54,004 nucleotides of DNA from DATJLY01 sp035604195 (lineage in GTDB: Bacteria > Pseudomonadota > Alphaproteobacteria > ATCC43930 > CGMCC-115725): assembly GCA_035604195.1 (NCBI GenBank), contig DATNIY010000004.1, forward strand, positions 1-54,004, in the 5' to 3' direction. This document shows positions 41,138 through 49,636 of the stretch, in pieces. Both the position numbers and the translations under genes were made by a program. Numbering within the stretch: position 1 is the stretch's first letter; every line of letters starts with the position of its first letter. The notes under the pieces were generated by a model. That model did not search any database and was not told the origin of the DNA. It was given only the letters and a program-made list of their open reading frames with translations.

Positions 41138-42094
41138 TCAGGCGGCGCTGCGCGCGCCGCTTCGGCTCAAGAGCCCCGCCGCGATCAAGCCGGCACGGAT
41201 GCGCGCGATCTCCACTTGCGGCAGCTTGACGAGCGGCGGCCGGACCACCGCCCGCTTCTGCTTGCCGAGAAGAACGAGCGCCTCCTTCATGCGGTTGTGC
41301 ATGTCGACGAAAGGATCGGCATAGAACGCCTCGGTCATGGGCTGGATGCGGTCGTTGAGGCGCTTCGCCTCGCCGAGATCGCCGGCCTCCACGGCGCGGA
41401 AGAGCCGCGCCTGCAAATCGGCGATGACGCTGCCGGCACCCGACAGCAGCCCCTTGCAGCCCAGCACCAACGAACTCATCAGCCACGCGCTATTGGTCGA
41501 GAGCACATGGACCGGCGGATCGAGAGCTTGCAAGGTGCGGATATGGCGCTCGTGCAGCGGCACCGTCGGCGTCCAGTCCTTGATGGCGCGGATCGTCGGA
41601 ACCGCGGCGACGAGCTGCAGCAAGGTCTCGAGCGGATAGCCCTGGCCGCCCTGCAACGGATACTGAAAGGCGATGAGCGGCAGGTCGGAGGCATCGGCGA
41701 TGCGCTTGAAATGCGCGATCGCCATTTCCGGGCGCTGGCCCAAGGCGAATGGGCCGGGCGGAAAGACCAGGAGCGCCGCGGCGCCGCCGTCCTGCGCCAT
41801 GCGCGCGATGCGCGCCGCCTCGAGGCTGCCCTCGGCATAGACGCCGTTGATGAGGGGAATGCGGCCGCCGATCTCGTCCACGGCAATGGCCAAGACGCGG
41901 CGCTGTTCTTCGAAAGCGCAGGATGCGACCTCGGAGGCATGCGCGTTGACGGTGATCGCCGACACACCATCGACCGAAGCCACGTCGCTCAAATGGCGCC
42001 GGAACTCGGCCTCGTCGATCGAGAGATCCTCGAGGAACGGCAGGAGACAGGCGGGAATGACGCCTTTCGGAACATAACCGGCGTGCCCTGACAT
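41138..42094 (-). CDS. Divergent DapA-family protein
   Basis: A 318-residue TIM-barrel protein; ATG 42094 has GGAGG four bases upstream. The Schiff-base Lys172 is in IRAIKDWTPT and Tyr145 in IAFQYPLQGGQGY. The usual GTTGE loop is replaced by VNAHASEV (about 49-56), so the carboxylate-binding site differs from DapA1 at 38160 and from lysine-pathway enzymes. It may be an aldolase, dehydratase or hydratase for another keto acid. It is the first gene of a unit with the MFS and SDR genes and is divergent from the aldehyde dehydrogenase gene. Confidence 0.8.
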   Translation of the reverse strand: MSGHAGYVPKGVIPACLLPFLEDLSIDEAEFRRHLSDVASVDGVSAITVNAHASEVASCAFEEQRRVLAIAVDEIGGRIPLINGVYAEGSLEAARIARMAQDGGAAALLVFPPGPFALGQRPEMAIAHFKRIADASDLPLIAFQYPLQGGQGYPLETLLQLVAAVPTIRAIKDWTPTVPLHERHIRTLQALDPPVHVLSTNSAWLMSSLVLGCKGLLSGAGSVIADLQARLFRAVEAGDLGEAKRLNDRIQPMTEAFYADPFVDMHNRMKEALVLLGKQKRAVVRPPLVKLPQVEIARIRAGLIAAGLLSRSGARSAA

Positions 42095-42298
42095 GGAGCC
42101 TCCTTGGCGAGCAGCGACCTTTTTTTCAGATTACCACGCGGGGCCGCAGCCGGCGAGGCTCGGATGCCGCCGGACGCCCCTTGCCGCGCCCTTGCAGATG
42201 CCCCTCGCGGTGGCCGCCGAGGGTGCTAAGATCGGCGCAAATCGTGCGATCAGAGCACCAAGCAAGATCGGGCACGCCGAAATCAAGCGGAGGATGAA
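42095..42298. promoter_or_regulatory. Divergent control region between DapA2 and the aldehyde dehydrogenase
   Basis: This 204-base gap has an extended -10 candidate on the plus strand (TGC followed by TAAGAT, 42227-42232) for the dehydrogenase, and a weaker one on the minus strand (TGG followed by TAATCT, from 42134 down) for DapA2. No TTCGGCGYCGAA palindrome is present here. A T-run near 42119-42126 lies in the DapA2 leader. All are weak predictions. Confidence 0.3.
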
Positions 42299-43783
42299 AT
42301 GGCACAAGTCACGCAAATCGCCACGTCGGACAAGAAGATCGCCGGCGTGCTGCCGGAGCATCGCGATCTCTACTACGACGGCAAATGGCAGAAGCCCTTG
42401 GGCGGCTATTCGGAAACCTGGAACCCCGCCACCGGCGCGAGCCTCGGCCGCGCGGCCGAGGCCAATGCTGAGGATGTCGATGCCGCCGCGCGCGCCGCGC
42501 ACAAGGCGTTCCGCGAATGGCGCAAGACCAAGCCGCTCGATCGCGCCGCCCTGCTGAAGAAGGCCGCGGCGGCGCTGCGCGAGCATGCCGATGAGCTGGG
42601 CATGCTCGATGCCGCCAATTGCGGCAATCCGGTCAAGGAAATGCTGAGCGACGCGCGGGTCGCGGCGGTGCAGATCGAATACTTCGCCGGCCTGGTGACG
42701 GAGATCAAGGGCTACACCCAGCCGATGGGCGAAGGCGTGGTCAACATGACCATCCGCCAGCCTTACGGCGTTTGCGCCCGCATCACCGCTTACAATCATC
42801 CCCTTATGTTCACCGCCGGCAAGATCGGCGCGCCGCTCGCCGCCGGCAACACGGTGATCATGAAGCCGCCGCCGCAGGCGCCGCTTTCGGCCTATCGGAT
42901 GATGGAACTCCTCGACGGAATCTTCCCGCCCGGCGTGCTCAACATGGTCACCGGCGGCAGGGAATGCGGCGAGGCCGTGGTTGCGCATCCGCTCATCCCT
43001 ATGGTGACGCTCATCGGCAGCGTCCCGACGGGCCGCGCCATCGCCAAGGGCGCGGGCGAGCGGCTGAAGCACACGATCTTCGAATTGGGCGGCAAGAACG
43101 CTTTGGTGGTCTATCCCGACGCCGATCTGAAGCGCGCGGTCAAAGGCGCGGTCTCCGGCATGAACTTCACCTGGTGCGGCCAGTCCTGCGGCTCGACCTC
43201 GCGCCTCTTCATCCACGAGCAGGTCTATGACCAGGTGCTCGCCGGCGTGGTCGAGGAAGCAAAGCGCTTCAAGCCGGGCATCCCCACCGAGATGGAGACG
43301 ACGATGGGCGCGATCGTCTCCAAGGCGCAGTGGGACAAGATCATGAGCTATATCGAGCTCGGCAAGAAGGAGGGCGCGCGCCTCGTCGCCGGCGGCAAGG
43401 CGCCGGACGATCCGCGGCTCGCCAAGGGATTCTTCGTCGAGCCGACGATCTTCGCCGATGTGACGATGGCCATGCGCATCGCCAAGGAGGAGATCTTCGG
43501 CCCCGTCCTCTCGGTCATCAAATGGCGCGATGAAGAAGAGATGTTCGAGCAGGTCAACAGCGTCGAATACGGCCTGACCGGCTCGATTTACACCTCGAGC
43601 CTCGCCAACGCCCACCGCGCCGCGAGCCGGCTCGAATCCGGATTCATCTGGGTCAACAATTCAGGCGCCCACTTCCTCGGCGTGCCCTTCGGCGGGTACA
43701 AGCAATCCGGCATCGGCCGCGAGGAATCGATCGATGAACTGTTGTCCTTCACCCAGATGAAGAACATCAACATAACGCTCTGA
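42299..43783 (+). CDS. Aldehyde dehydrogenase family protein
   Basis: A 494-residue NAD(P)+-dependent dehydrogenase with GGAGGATGAA before ATG 42299. Active-site residues are in place: Asn166 (TAYNHPL), Glu262 (FELGGKNA), nucleophile Cys297 (WCGQSCGSTSR), and EEIFGPVLSVIKW and GGYKQSGIGREES further on. The N-terminal ~25 residues are a short extension. The SCGS motif differs a little from the common GQxCxAxSR. It oxidises an aldehyde to an acid; betaine-aldehyde or hydroxymuconic-semialdehyde type roles are possible. A strong hairpin follows the gene. Confidence 0.92.
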   Translation: MAQVTQIATSDKKIAGVLPEHRDLYYDGKWQKPLGGYSETWNPATGASLGRAAEANAEDVDAAARAAHKAFREWRKTKPLDRAALLKKAAAALREHADELGMLDAANCGNPVKEMLSDARVAAVQIEYFAGLVTEIKGYTQPMGEGVVNMTIRQPYGVCARITAYNHPLMFTAGKIGAPLAAGNTVIMKPPPQAPLSAYRMMELLDGIFPPGVLNMVTGGRECGEAVVAHPLIPMVTLIGSVPTGRAIAKGAGERLKHTIFELGGKNALVVYPDADLKRAVKGAVSGMNFTWCGQSCGSTSRLFIHEQVYDQVLAGVVEEAKRFKPGIPTEMETTMGAIVSKAQWDKIMSYIELGKKEGARLVAGGKAPDDPRLAKGFFVEPTIFADVTMAMRIAKEEIFGPVLSVIKWRDEEEMFEQVNSVEYGLTGSIYTSSLANAHRAASRLESGFIWVNNSGAHFLGVPFGGYKQSGIGREESIDELLSFTQMKNINITL

Positions 43784-43791
43784 ATGAGCGG

Positions 43792-43829
43792 CCCGCCCGT
43801 CGCTCCCCGTCGGGGGCGGGACGGGCGGG
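43792..43829 (+). terminator. Hairpin terminator after the aldehyde dehydrogenase
   Basis: CCCGCCCGTC (43792-43801) pairs with GACGGGCGGG (43820-43829), with an inner CCCC/GGGG stem. It starts nine bases after the stop and is followed by a short T-containing stretch (TGTGGTTT). A strong GC stem with a poor T tract is typical of GC-rich genomes. Confidence 0.65.
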
Positions 43830-43896
43830 TGTGGTTTCGGCGGCATAATCGGGCGCCGGAGCGCCGCGCGGGAGAAATCTCTCGGGAGCATTCGGA

Positions 43897-44280
43897 ATGA
43901 AATCTGCGGCGTGCGCATTGGCCGGGCTTTGTCTGTGGACGCTTGCGACGGCAGGAGCGGGCACGGCCGAGGCAGCCGACGGCGCGCAGCTTTTCCGGAA
44001 ATATTGCTCGGTTTGCCACGATACCGAGCCGCGCAAGAACAAGCTTTGTCCCTCGCTCGCCGGCGTCATCGGCCGCAAGGCGGGCAGTCTCGACAACTAC
44101 AGCTATTCTCCGGCGATGCAGCATGCCGACATCACCTGGGACGCGAAATCGCTCGACAAATACCTCGCCAATCCGCGCGCTTTCATTCCCAACAACAAGA
44201 TGCTGTTCGTCGGCGTCAAGAGCGCCGAGGAGCGCCACGCCATCATCGATTATCTGGCGACGCTCGCGCCCGGCTCCTGA
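43897..44280 (+). CDS. Class I c-type cytochrome (small, periplasmic)
   Basis: A 127-residue exported monohaem cytochrome. The signal peptide ends near GTAEA (about residue 26). The haem site is KYCSVCHDTEP (Cys37, Cys40, His41), and Met102 in NNKMLFVG is the likely axial ligand, as in mitochondrial-type cytochromes c2. GAQLFRKYC and LAGVIGRKAGSLDNYSYSPA match the family. It carries electrons in the periplasm. It stands alone, converging with hpnL with one base between the stops. Confidence 0.92.
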   Translation: MKSAACALAGLCLWTLATAGAGTAEAADGAQLFRKYCSVCHDTEPRKNKLCPSLAGVIGRKAGSLDNYSYSPAMQHADITWDAKSLDKYLANPRAFIPNNKMLFVGVKSAEERHAIIDYLATLAPGS

Positions 44281-44281
44281 G

Positions 44282-45292
44282 CTACCGATCGGCGCGCTGG
44301 ATTGATTTTCGGCGCCGAGCCAATGGCCGACGCCGCCACAGACTCCGCCCCTCGAGCCACTGCCAGAGCGCAAGAGCGGCGAGGCCGAGGACGAGTTCGC
44401 GCCCGCGCTTCAAGAGCGACAGCGCGAGCGCGAACTCGGGACCGATGCCGAGCGCCGCGCCGAGTAGGACGTAGCCGCCTTCCTGGACCCCGGCCGCGGC
44501 AGGAACGAAGAAGGCGGCGCTGCGCAACGCATAAGTCAGACTTTCGAGAACGATTAGAGTGGCGATGCCGACCGGCACGCCCATCAAGGCAAGAGCGATC
44601 CCGGCTTCGCCGATGCCCACGATCCAGGCGAGGCAGTGGAGCGCCATGGCCCGCCCGACCGCGCCACGGTCGTCATAGATGCCGCGGATGTGTTGGTGCA
44701 GACCGGCGAGCGCGCCGAGCGCCGACCAGCCTTGCGTTGCGGCCAGCCGTAAAGTGATGCGCTCGAGCGCATGAAAGAGCCCGAGGCGCTGCGCCAGCGC
44801 GAAGCCGAGGACGAGCGCCGCAAGCACCAGGGCGCCCACCGACGCGCAACGGACGAGCCAATCGACCGGCCGCTGCACCAACAGGATGCCCAGCCCAAGC
44901 AAAGTGAAGACGAGCTGCGCGCAGATCTCCACGGTGAGATCGACCACGGTCGATGCCGCGGCCAGGCTGAGTTCGGTGCCGCGCCCGACCATGGCGCGAA
45001 TGCTGATCACCTCGCCGACCGCGGGCACCATGCCGAGCATCTCGCCGCCGGTATCGCGCAGCCAGCGGAACCAGACGAAGTCGATCGCGCCGGCGCGCGG
45101 CCGGCGCATCAGCATGCGCCAGGCAAGAGCGCACAGCGCGAGCGGCGCGAAATGGAAGAGCGAGATCGCAGCGAGTCCGCTCCAGCCGGCGAGCTGCAAG
45201 GCCGCGCCGACGGCGGCCACGCCATGCCAGGTCACCAGCAGCGCCCCCGTCATCACGCCGAGCACCGCCAGGATGGTGACCCCCGCTCTCAT
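44282..45292 (-). CDS. hpnL: HpnL-like hopanoid-associated membrane protein (LPG-synthase TM region family)
   Basis: A 336-residue membrane protein with about 7-8 hydrophobic segments, of the lysylphosphatidylglycerol-synthase transmembrane/UPF0104 family. WFRWLRDTGGEMLGMVPAVG followed by EVISIRAMVG, and FFVPAAAGVQEGGYVLLGAA are typical of the hopanoid-associated HpnL group. HpnL has been linked to hopanoid placement or transport between membranes. The ATG at 45292 overlaps the hpnK stop by four bases (ATGA). It is the last gene of an hpnI-hpnK-hpnL unit. A generic UPF0104 role remains possible. Confidence 0.72.
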   Translation of the reverse strand: MRAGVTILAVLGVMTGALLVTWHGVAAVGAALQLAGWSGLAAISLFHFAPLALCALAWRMLMRRPRAGAIDFVWFRWLRDTGGEMLGMVPAVGEVISIRAMVGRGTELSLAAASTVVDLTVEICAQLVFTLLGLGILLVQRPVDWLVRCASVGALVLAALVLGFALAQRLGLFHALERITLRLAATQGWSALGALAGLHQHIRGIYDDRGAVGRAMALHCLAWIVGIGEAGIALALMGVPVGIATLIVLESLTYALRSAAFFVPAAAGVQEGGYVLLGAALGIGPEFALALSLLKRGRELVLGLAALALWQWLEGRSLWRRRPLARRRKSIQRADR

Positions 45293-46155
45293 GCCGCCGC
45301 CTCGAGAATGCCGGCGAAGGAGGTCGCCTCGATGCCCTGCGCCGCGAGCGCCGCGCGGACATCGGGATCGGTCAGGGCCTCGAACTCGCCGCGGCCGTCA
45401 TAGTCCGCCGGCCATGCGCCGGGTCCGGCCCAGCGCCCGGTCGCGGCATGGACATAGAGCTCCGACACGCCCTCGGGCAGATGGGTGACATAGCCGCGCA
45501 CGCGCTCCTTGCGCATGACGCCGCTGTCGCTGAGCCCAAGGATCCAATCGTTGCTGGCGATGCCGGCGGCGTCGAGCCGCCGCCGCAAGCCACGCGTCCG
45601 CCGCGCCTGCAAGAGCCAAGTGAAGAGCCGCGGCAACAGCCGATCGCCGGTTGCGCGCCAAGCCAGGATGGGCGGCTCGTAAGGCACGCGGACCGCGCGA
45701 ATGCCGTATTCCGGCGCCAACCGCAGCAGGAGCTGCCGCACCACCGGGTGCAGGTGGAAATGATGATGCGCATTGACATGGTCGAAGCGCAGGCCGGTGC
45801 GCCGGAACGCCTCGAGCTGCGCCCGCATCTCGGCCTCGACCTGACGGCGCGCCGCGGCCCGGCAGAAGATCGTGACGCCAATGCTAATGAGATTCTGCGA
45901 GAACCGGCCGTCGGGACCGACGAGGTCGGGAACCTGCTCCGGCGGCAGGCAGGGCGTGCCGTCCACGAGCACGAGATGGAGGCCGACCCCGAGCCGCGGC
46001 AGCCGCCGCGCCCGCGCAACCGCATCGTCGGCCGCCGCCGCCGTCACCATCAGACTGGCCGCGGACAAGATGCCGCGGCGATGGGCATGCTCGACCGCCT
46101 CGTTGACGGCAACGGCCAAGCCGAAATCGTCGGCGGTGACGATGAGCCGCTTCAC
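45289..46155 (-). CDS. hpnK: Hopanoid biosynthesis-associated deacetylase HpnK (YdjC/ChbG family)
   Basis: A 288-residue carbohydrate deacetylase. The N-terminal RLIVTADDFGLAVAVNEAV has the metal-binding Asp9-Asp10, His60 is in GVGLHLVL, and FDHVNAHHHFHLHPVV supplies the His cluster (about 130-136). In characterised hopanoid pathways HpnK removes the N-acetyl group from BHT-GlcNAc made by HpnI, giving BHT-glucosamine. The start is a GTG at 46155 overlapping the hpnI TGA (GTGA). A long open frame upstream is a shadow of hpnI. Coupling to hpnI and hpnL supports the assignment over a general chitooligosaccharide deacetylase. Confidence 0.85.
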   Translation of the reverse strand: MKRLIVTADDFGLAVAVNEAVEHAHRRGILSAASLMVTAAAADDAVARARRLPRLGVGLHLVLVDGTPCLPPEQVPDLVGPDGRFSQNLISIGVTIFCRAAARRQVEAEMRAQLEAFRRTGLRFDHVNAHHHFHLHPVVRQLLLRLAPEYGIRAVRVPYEPPILAWRATGDRLLPRLFTWLLQARRTRGLRRRLDAAGIASNDWILGLSDSGVMRKERVRGYVTHLPEGVSELYVHAATGRWAGPGAWPADYDGRGEFEALTDPDVRAALAAQGIEATSFAGILEAAA

Positions 46156-47345
46156 GACGCGGCACCGGTCCCTTCCGGCATGGCGTGGAGCGGGATGAGC
46201 CTGCCGCCGCGGCCGATCAGGAAGTCGCATTGCCGCCAGCGCACGGTGCTGCCGAGGAAGCTTGCCGCCCAGATGGCGAAGCACAGGCACTCCCTCAGCG
46301 GCACCAGCCACGGACGCGGCGGAGCGGGAATGCGGAAGCGCGCGCGCACGAGATGATGGAGCACGATCCTGAGCAGCACCGCCGCGGCGACGACGATCCC
46401 GCCGCCGAGCCCCGGATGCGGCAGCAGCAGCAACGCGATGAGCGGCAAGGGTTGCATCACGCCGGCAAGAAAATGCTCGCCCGGCTTGACCGTGCGCACG
46501 GTTCGCGCCCAGCGCAACTCGTGGCGGATGAGCGAGCGGACGTTCTCGGCGACGACGATATCGACGAGATATGCGGCGAGCCGCACCCGGTAGCCGGCGC
46601 AGTCGATGAGGCGCCCGAGCAGGAAGTCGTCGGCCAAATGGCCGGCCAGCGCGCCGAAGCCGCCGATCGCCGCGAGCGCATCGCGCCGCACCGCCGTGAC
46701 CGGGCCGAAGCAATAGGCCACCTCGCGCATGCCCGCATCCACCGCCGCCGAAGCAAGAAACCAGTCGTTGATGAAGAGCGCGCCCATGTCGGAGACGACG
46801 CCCCCGACCGAGGCGCCGCGGTAGAGACAGGTGACGGCGCCGGTGGCAGGCTCGGCGAACGGAGCCACGACCGTAGCGACGCAGTCGCGGCCGACGCAGG
46901 TATCGCTGTCGGACACGATGACGATGTCGTGTTTGGCGCCGCGGTCCATATTGACGAGGTTGCTGACCTTGCGGTTGGTCCCGTGCTGCGCGCCGTCGAT
47001 GACCAGGCTCAGATCGCGCTCCGGAAACTCGGCGATCAGGCGCCGGACGACCGGGATCGCGCCGTCCGAGGCATCGGCGACGCCGAAGACCACCTGTAGC
47101 TCCGGATAGTCCTGCTCGCAGAACGAGCGCAGGCACTCGTAGAGCTTGGGTTCGGCGCCGCACAGCGGTTTCAGCACCGTGACCGGCGGAGCATGGCCGA
47201 TAGCTGGGTTAGCGGGTATGCGCCAGCGCGCCACGACGAAAATCGCCGTCACCAAATAGCCGATCGAAGCCGCGGCGATGATCACACCCAACAGATAATC
47301 AAGCGGCAGGGCGAGAATAAGTGCGGACGAGGAGAAAGAATCCAT
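46152..47345 (-). CDS. hpnI: Hopanoid glycosyltransferase HpnI (GT2, ceramide-glucosyltransferase-like)
   Basis: A 397-residue membrane-associated GT2 enzyme; ATG 47345. An N-terminal hydrophobic helix (about 18-40) is followed by PPVTVLKPLCGAEPKLYECL, the DxD-type IVIVSDSDTCVG (about 142-152), HLADDFLLG (about 236-244) and the (Q/R)xxRW-like HELRWARTVR (about 275-284), then C-terminal membrane helices. HpnI transfers GlcNAc to bacteriohopanetetrol in known systems. It heads the hpnI-hpnK-hpnL unit. HpnJ, the radical SAM enzyme that contracts the sugar to a cyclitol in some bacteria, is not encoded nearby. Confidence 0.85.
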   Translation of the reverse strand: MDSFSSSALILALPLDYLLGVIIAAASIGYLVTAIFVVARWRIPANPAIGHAPPVTVLKPLCGAEPKLYECLRSFCEQDYPELQVVFGVADASDGAIPVVRRLIAEFPERDLSLVIDGAQHGTNRKVSNLVNMDRGAKHDIVIVSDSDTCVGRDCVATVVAPFAEPATGAVTCLYRGASVGGVVSDMGALFINDWFLASAAVDAGMREVAYCFGPVTAVRRDALAAIGGFGALAGHLADDFLLGRLIDCAGYRVRLAAYLVDIVVAENVRSLIRHELRWARTVRTVKPGEHFLAGVMQPLPLIALLLLPHPGLGGGIVVAAAVLLRIVLHHLVRARFRIPAPPRPWLVPLRECLCFAIWAASFLGSTVRWRQCDFLIGRGGRLIPLHAMPEGTGAAS

Positions 47346-47633
47346 GATACCGACCAAGCGAGGGTGTCGACGAATCCGCAGGCCGCGGGAGCAATGCGCC
47401 CGCACTTCCTACAGTCAATTCTCGTCAACGCTTGGTTCGGTGGCGATTGTCGCCCTTCATTGTGCCTTCCCCCAACGCGCAAGTTTTATCGTTGGAGAAT
47501 TCGTAGAGCGTTCGTGCCAAATGGTCAATAAAATACTGGAATAATCCTCGCGCCTGCCACGCCTTTCCTTTGATGCTCGGAAGTAATACAGTTCAAGAGC
47601 GACGCGTCATATGCGGTGGATTTCGTGGCGGGC
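47346..47633. other. 288-base gap upstream of hpnI with no supported gene
   Basis: The stretch is more AT-rich than its surroundings, as expected for a control region, and should contain the hpnI promoter on the minus strand. A TTGACG and a nearby TTGACT occur on that strand around 47420-47436, but no convincing -10 follows at the right distance. Short open frames here lack ribosome sites and family matches. Confidence 0.3.
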
Positions 47634-48050
47634 CTACTCCCCCACGCAATGCAGGACCAGCTCCCGCCGATGCGGGGCGTGGCGATGCTCGAAGACGTAG
47701 ATCCCCTGCCAAGTGCCGAGCAGCATTCTGCCCTCGGCCACGGGGATCGAGAGTTGAGTCGGCAAGAGGGCGCTGCGGATATGGCCGGGCATGTCGTCCG
47801 GCCCTTCGTCGTCGTGGCGATAGCGGCCATGCTCGGGCACGAGAGCGCGGAAGAAGCTGGCGAGGTCGTCCCGCACCGCCGGCGCCGCATTCTCCTGAAT
47901 GAGCAGCGAGGCCGAGCTGTGCCGGATGAAGAGGGTCAACAAGCCCTGCCTCATCCCCTGACCCGCGGTCCAGCGGGCGACCTCGGAAGTCACCTCGTAA
48001 AGTCCCTGGCCCGTGGTCTCTACGAGCAACCGTCCCTGCGCCATCGGCAT
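47634..48050 (-). CDS. YjbQ family (UPF0047) protein
   Basis: A 138-residue protein of the YjbQ/UPF0047 family. FIRHSSASLLIQENA (His44), PGHIRSALLPTQLSIPV (about 88-104) and LLGTWQGIYVFEHR are the diagnostic blocks, with His and Asp residues forming a metal-type pocket in the trimer. Some members show weak thiamine-phosphate synthase activity, but the physiological role is not settled. It is a single gene with the start at 48050 or 48044. Neighbours on either side are unrelated. Confidence 0.9.
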   Translation of the reverse strand: MPMAQGRLLVETTGQGLYEVTSEVARWTAGQGMRQGLLTLFIRHSSASLLIQENAAPAVRDDLASFFRALVPEHGRYRHDDEGPDDMPGHIRSALLPTQLSIPVAEGRMLLGTWQGIYVFEHRHAPHRRELVLHCVGE

Positions 48051-48313
48051 GGCGACGCCTCCATCGCGTGGTCTCAGCGGCGGCCGCGGCCGCGGTTTCC
48101 TGAGCCATAGTGAATTTTGGTTAGTGCCCTAATTTGAAAATTGCACGATAGCCATCCGAGGGGGATGCGACTCCGCACCGACGCCTATACCATAGGTGTG
48201 GATCAGATGGCCGATCACTTCCTTGTGGCGGCGCTCTTTCCGGGCGTTGAGCGCGCCGTTGATACGGTCTCGCACCACGCTCATCCCGAAAATAGCGTTT
48301 CGCGACGCGAAGG
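48051..48313. other. 263-base gap with a doubtful small minus-strand frame
   Basis: A minus-strand frame at 48129-48338 could encode 69 residues (INGALNARKERRHKEVIGHL is the most protein-like part) but overlaps the start of the glycosyltransferase and has no clear ribosome site or family. The gap is less GC-rich than neighbouring genes, and could hold the glycosyltransferase promoter or a decayed gene. Confidence 0.25.
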
Positions 48314-49636
48314 ATGCCACCCGTGGATGCACGCGCATTAGCCTTCGTCGAGCCCCCGTGCGTCGATGAGGTCCGTCGCCGACTGCGAGTGGCGGTCCTG
48401 GTCGACCTCGCCTGGAGCCCCTGTGCCGGCGGCCACGTCAAATGCTGGGAGCGGCTCGCCACCGCCGCCGGCCGCTTCGCCGACCAACTCGACCTCACCG
48501 TGCATTTCTCCGGCCCGGCGCGCGAGGTGCGGCCGCTCGGCAAGAGCGTCCGCTATGTGATCGAGCCGCCGGTCTTCAGCACCGCCCGGCTCGGCTTCCT
48601 GTCGCATGTGCCCGACCATACCGATCTCGCGCCGTGGCACTCGCGCCTCGCGCAGAAGCTTCCCCGCTACGATTTGATCCACACGACCGACGCCTATTTC
48701 GCTTACGCCAGGACGGCGCTGCGCGTTGCCCGGCGATTGGGCATCCCGCTCGTCAACTCCATCCATACCAACACCCCGGAATACGCCCGTCTCTTCACCG
48801 CGCAAACGGTGGAGCGCCTGGTCGGCCGCGGCGGCGCCCGCCGCCTGCTGATCGAGCGGCTCGGCGTCGACGAACGGATCGAGCGCCGGATGCTGCGCCA
48901 GCTCGCCGCCTATCAGCAGCGTTGCGCCTTCGCGCTGTTCTCGCGGCCCGAGCAGCGCGACGCGGCGATGGCGGAGCTCGGCGGCCGGGCGGGCATCCTG
49001 CGCCGCGGCATCGATCGCGCCTTCTTCAATCCGGAAAAGCGCGACCGGGCCTGGCTCGCCGCAGCGCACGGCGTGCCGCGCGAGCGCCTGGTGATCTTCT
49101 CGGCCGGGCGGATCAATCACGGCAAGAACGTCCTGTTTCTGGTCGACGCTGTCGCGGCGCTGGCGGCGCGCGGCGTCGATGCGCATCTCGTTTGGGCCGG
49201 CGACGGCGATCTGCGCGAGACGGTGCGGCAACGGCTGGGAGCGCGGGCGACCTGTCCGGGAACCGTCGATCCCGCCCATGTCGCGCGGCTCCATGCTTCG
49301 GCCGATGTCTTCGCGCTGAGCTCGCGCGTCGAGGAACTCGCCAATGTGACGCTCGAGGCGCTGGCCTCGGGCGTGCCGGTGCTGGTCGCGGCGGAAAGCG
49401 GCATGGGTCGCGCCGTCATCGACGGCGAGACCGGCTTCGTGCTGCCGACGCGCGAGCCCGGACTCTGGGCCGATGCCATGGCCGTGCTTGCCGCCCAACC
49501 GGCGCGGCGCGAACGGATGGGGCGCGCGGCGCGGCGCTATGCCGAGCGCGCGCTGCCGGACTGGGGCGAGGTGCTGGCCGAGGATCTGCTGCCACGCTGG
49601 CGCCAGGCGGCGGGACTGCGCCGCCGCGCCGCATGA
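48314..49636 (+). CDS. GT4-type glycosyltransferase (group 1)
   Basis: About 440 residues with a two-Rossmann GT-B fold. The N-terminal half starts at VAVLVDLAWSPCAGGHVKCW (acceptor domain, glycine loop) and includes DLIHTTDAYFAYAR and NSIHTNTPEYARLF. The C-terminal half has IFSAGRINHGKNVLFLVDAV, LVWAGDGDLRETV and the nucleotide-sugar motif SSRVEELANVTLEALASGVP. It transfers a sugar from an NDP-sugar. The stop overlaps the PIG-L-family ATG by four bases (ATGA), a transfer-then-deacetylate pairing like MshA/MshB or BshA/BshB. The exact start is uncertain; later Val/Met codons are possible. Confidence 0.82.
   Translation: MPPVDARALAFVEPPCVDEVRRRLRVAVLVDLAWSPCAGGHVKCWERLATAAGRFADQLDLTVHFSGPAREVRPLGKSVRYVIEPPVFSTARLGFLSHVPDHTDLAPWHSRLAQKLPRYDLIHTTDAYFAYARTALRVARRLGIPLVNSIHTNTPEYARLFTAQTVERLVGRGGARRLLIERLGVDERIERRMLRQLAAYQQRCAFALFSRPEQRDAAMAELGGRAGILRRGIDRAFFNPEKRDRAWLAAAHGVPRERLVIFSAGRINHGKNVLFLVDAVAALAARGVDAHLVWAGDGDLRETVRQRLGARATCPGTVDPAHVARLHASADVFALSSRVEELANVTLEALASGVPVLVAAESGMGRAVIDGETGFVLPTREPGLWADAMAVLAAQPARRERMGRAARRYAERALPDWGEVLAEDLLPRWRQAAGLRRRAA

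Noticed and set aside
39084..41486. An 800-codon frame joining the SDR to upstream sequence
   Set aside because: The extension overlaps the MFS and DapA2 genes in a different frame and has Arg/Ala-rich shadow composition; the SDR starts at 39860.
44300..44320. A TTCGGCGCCGAG sequence resembling the MarR operator palindromes
   Set aside because: It lies inside the hpnL coding end, is an imperfect match and is not next to a promoter; probably chance in GC-rich DNA.
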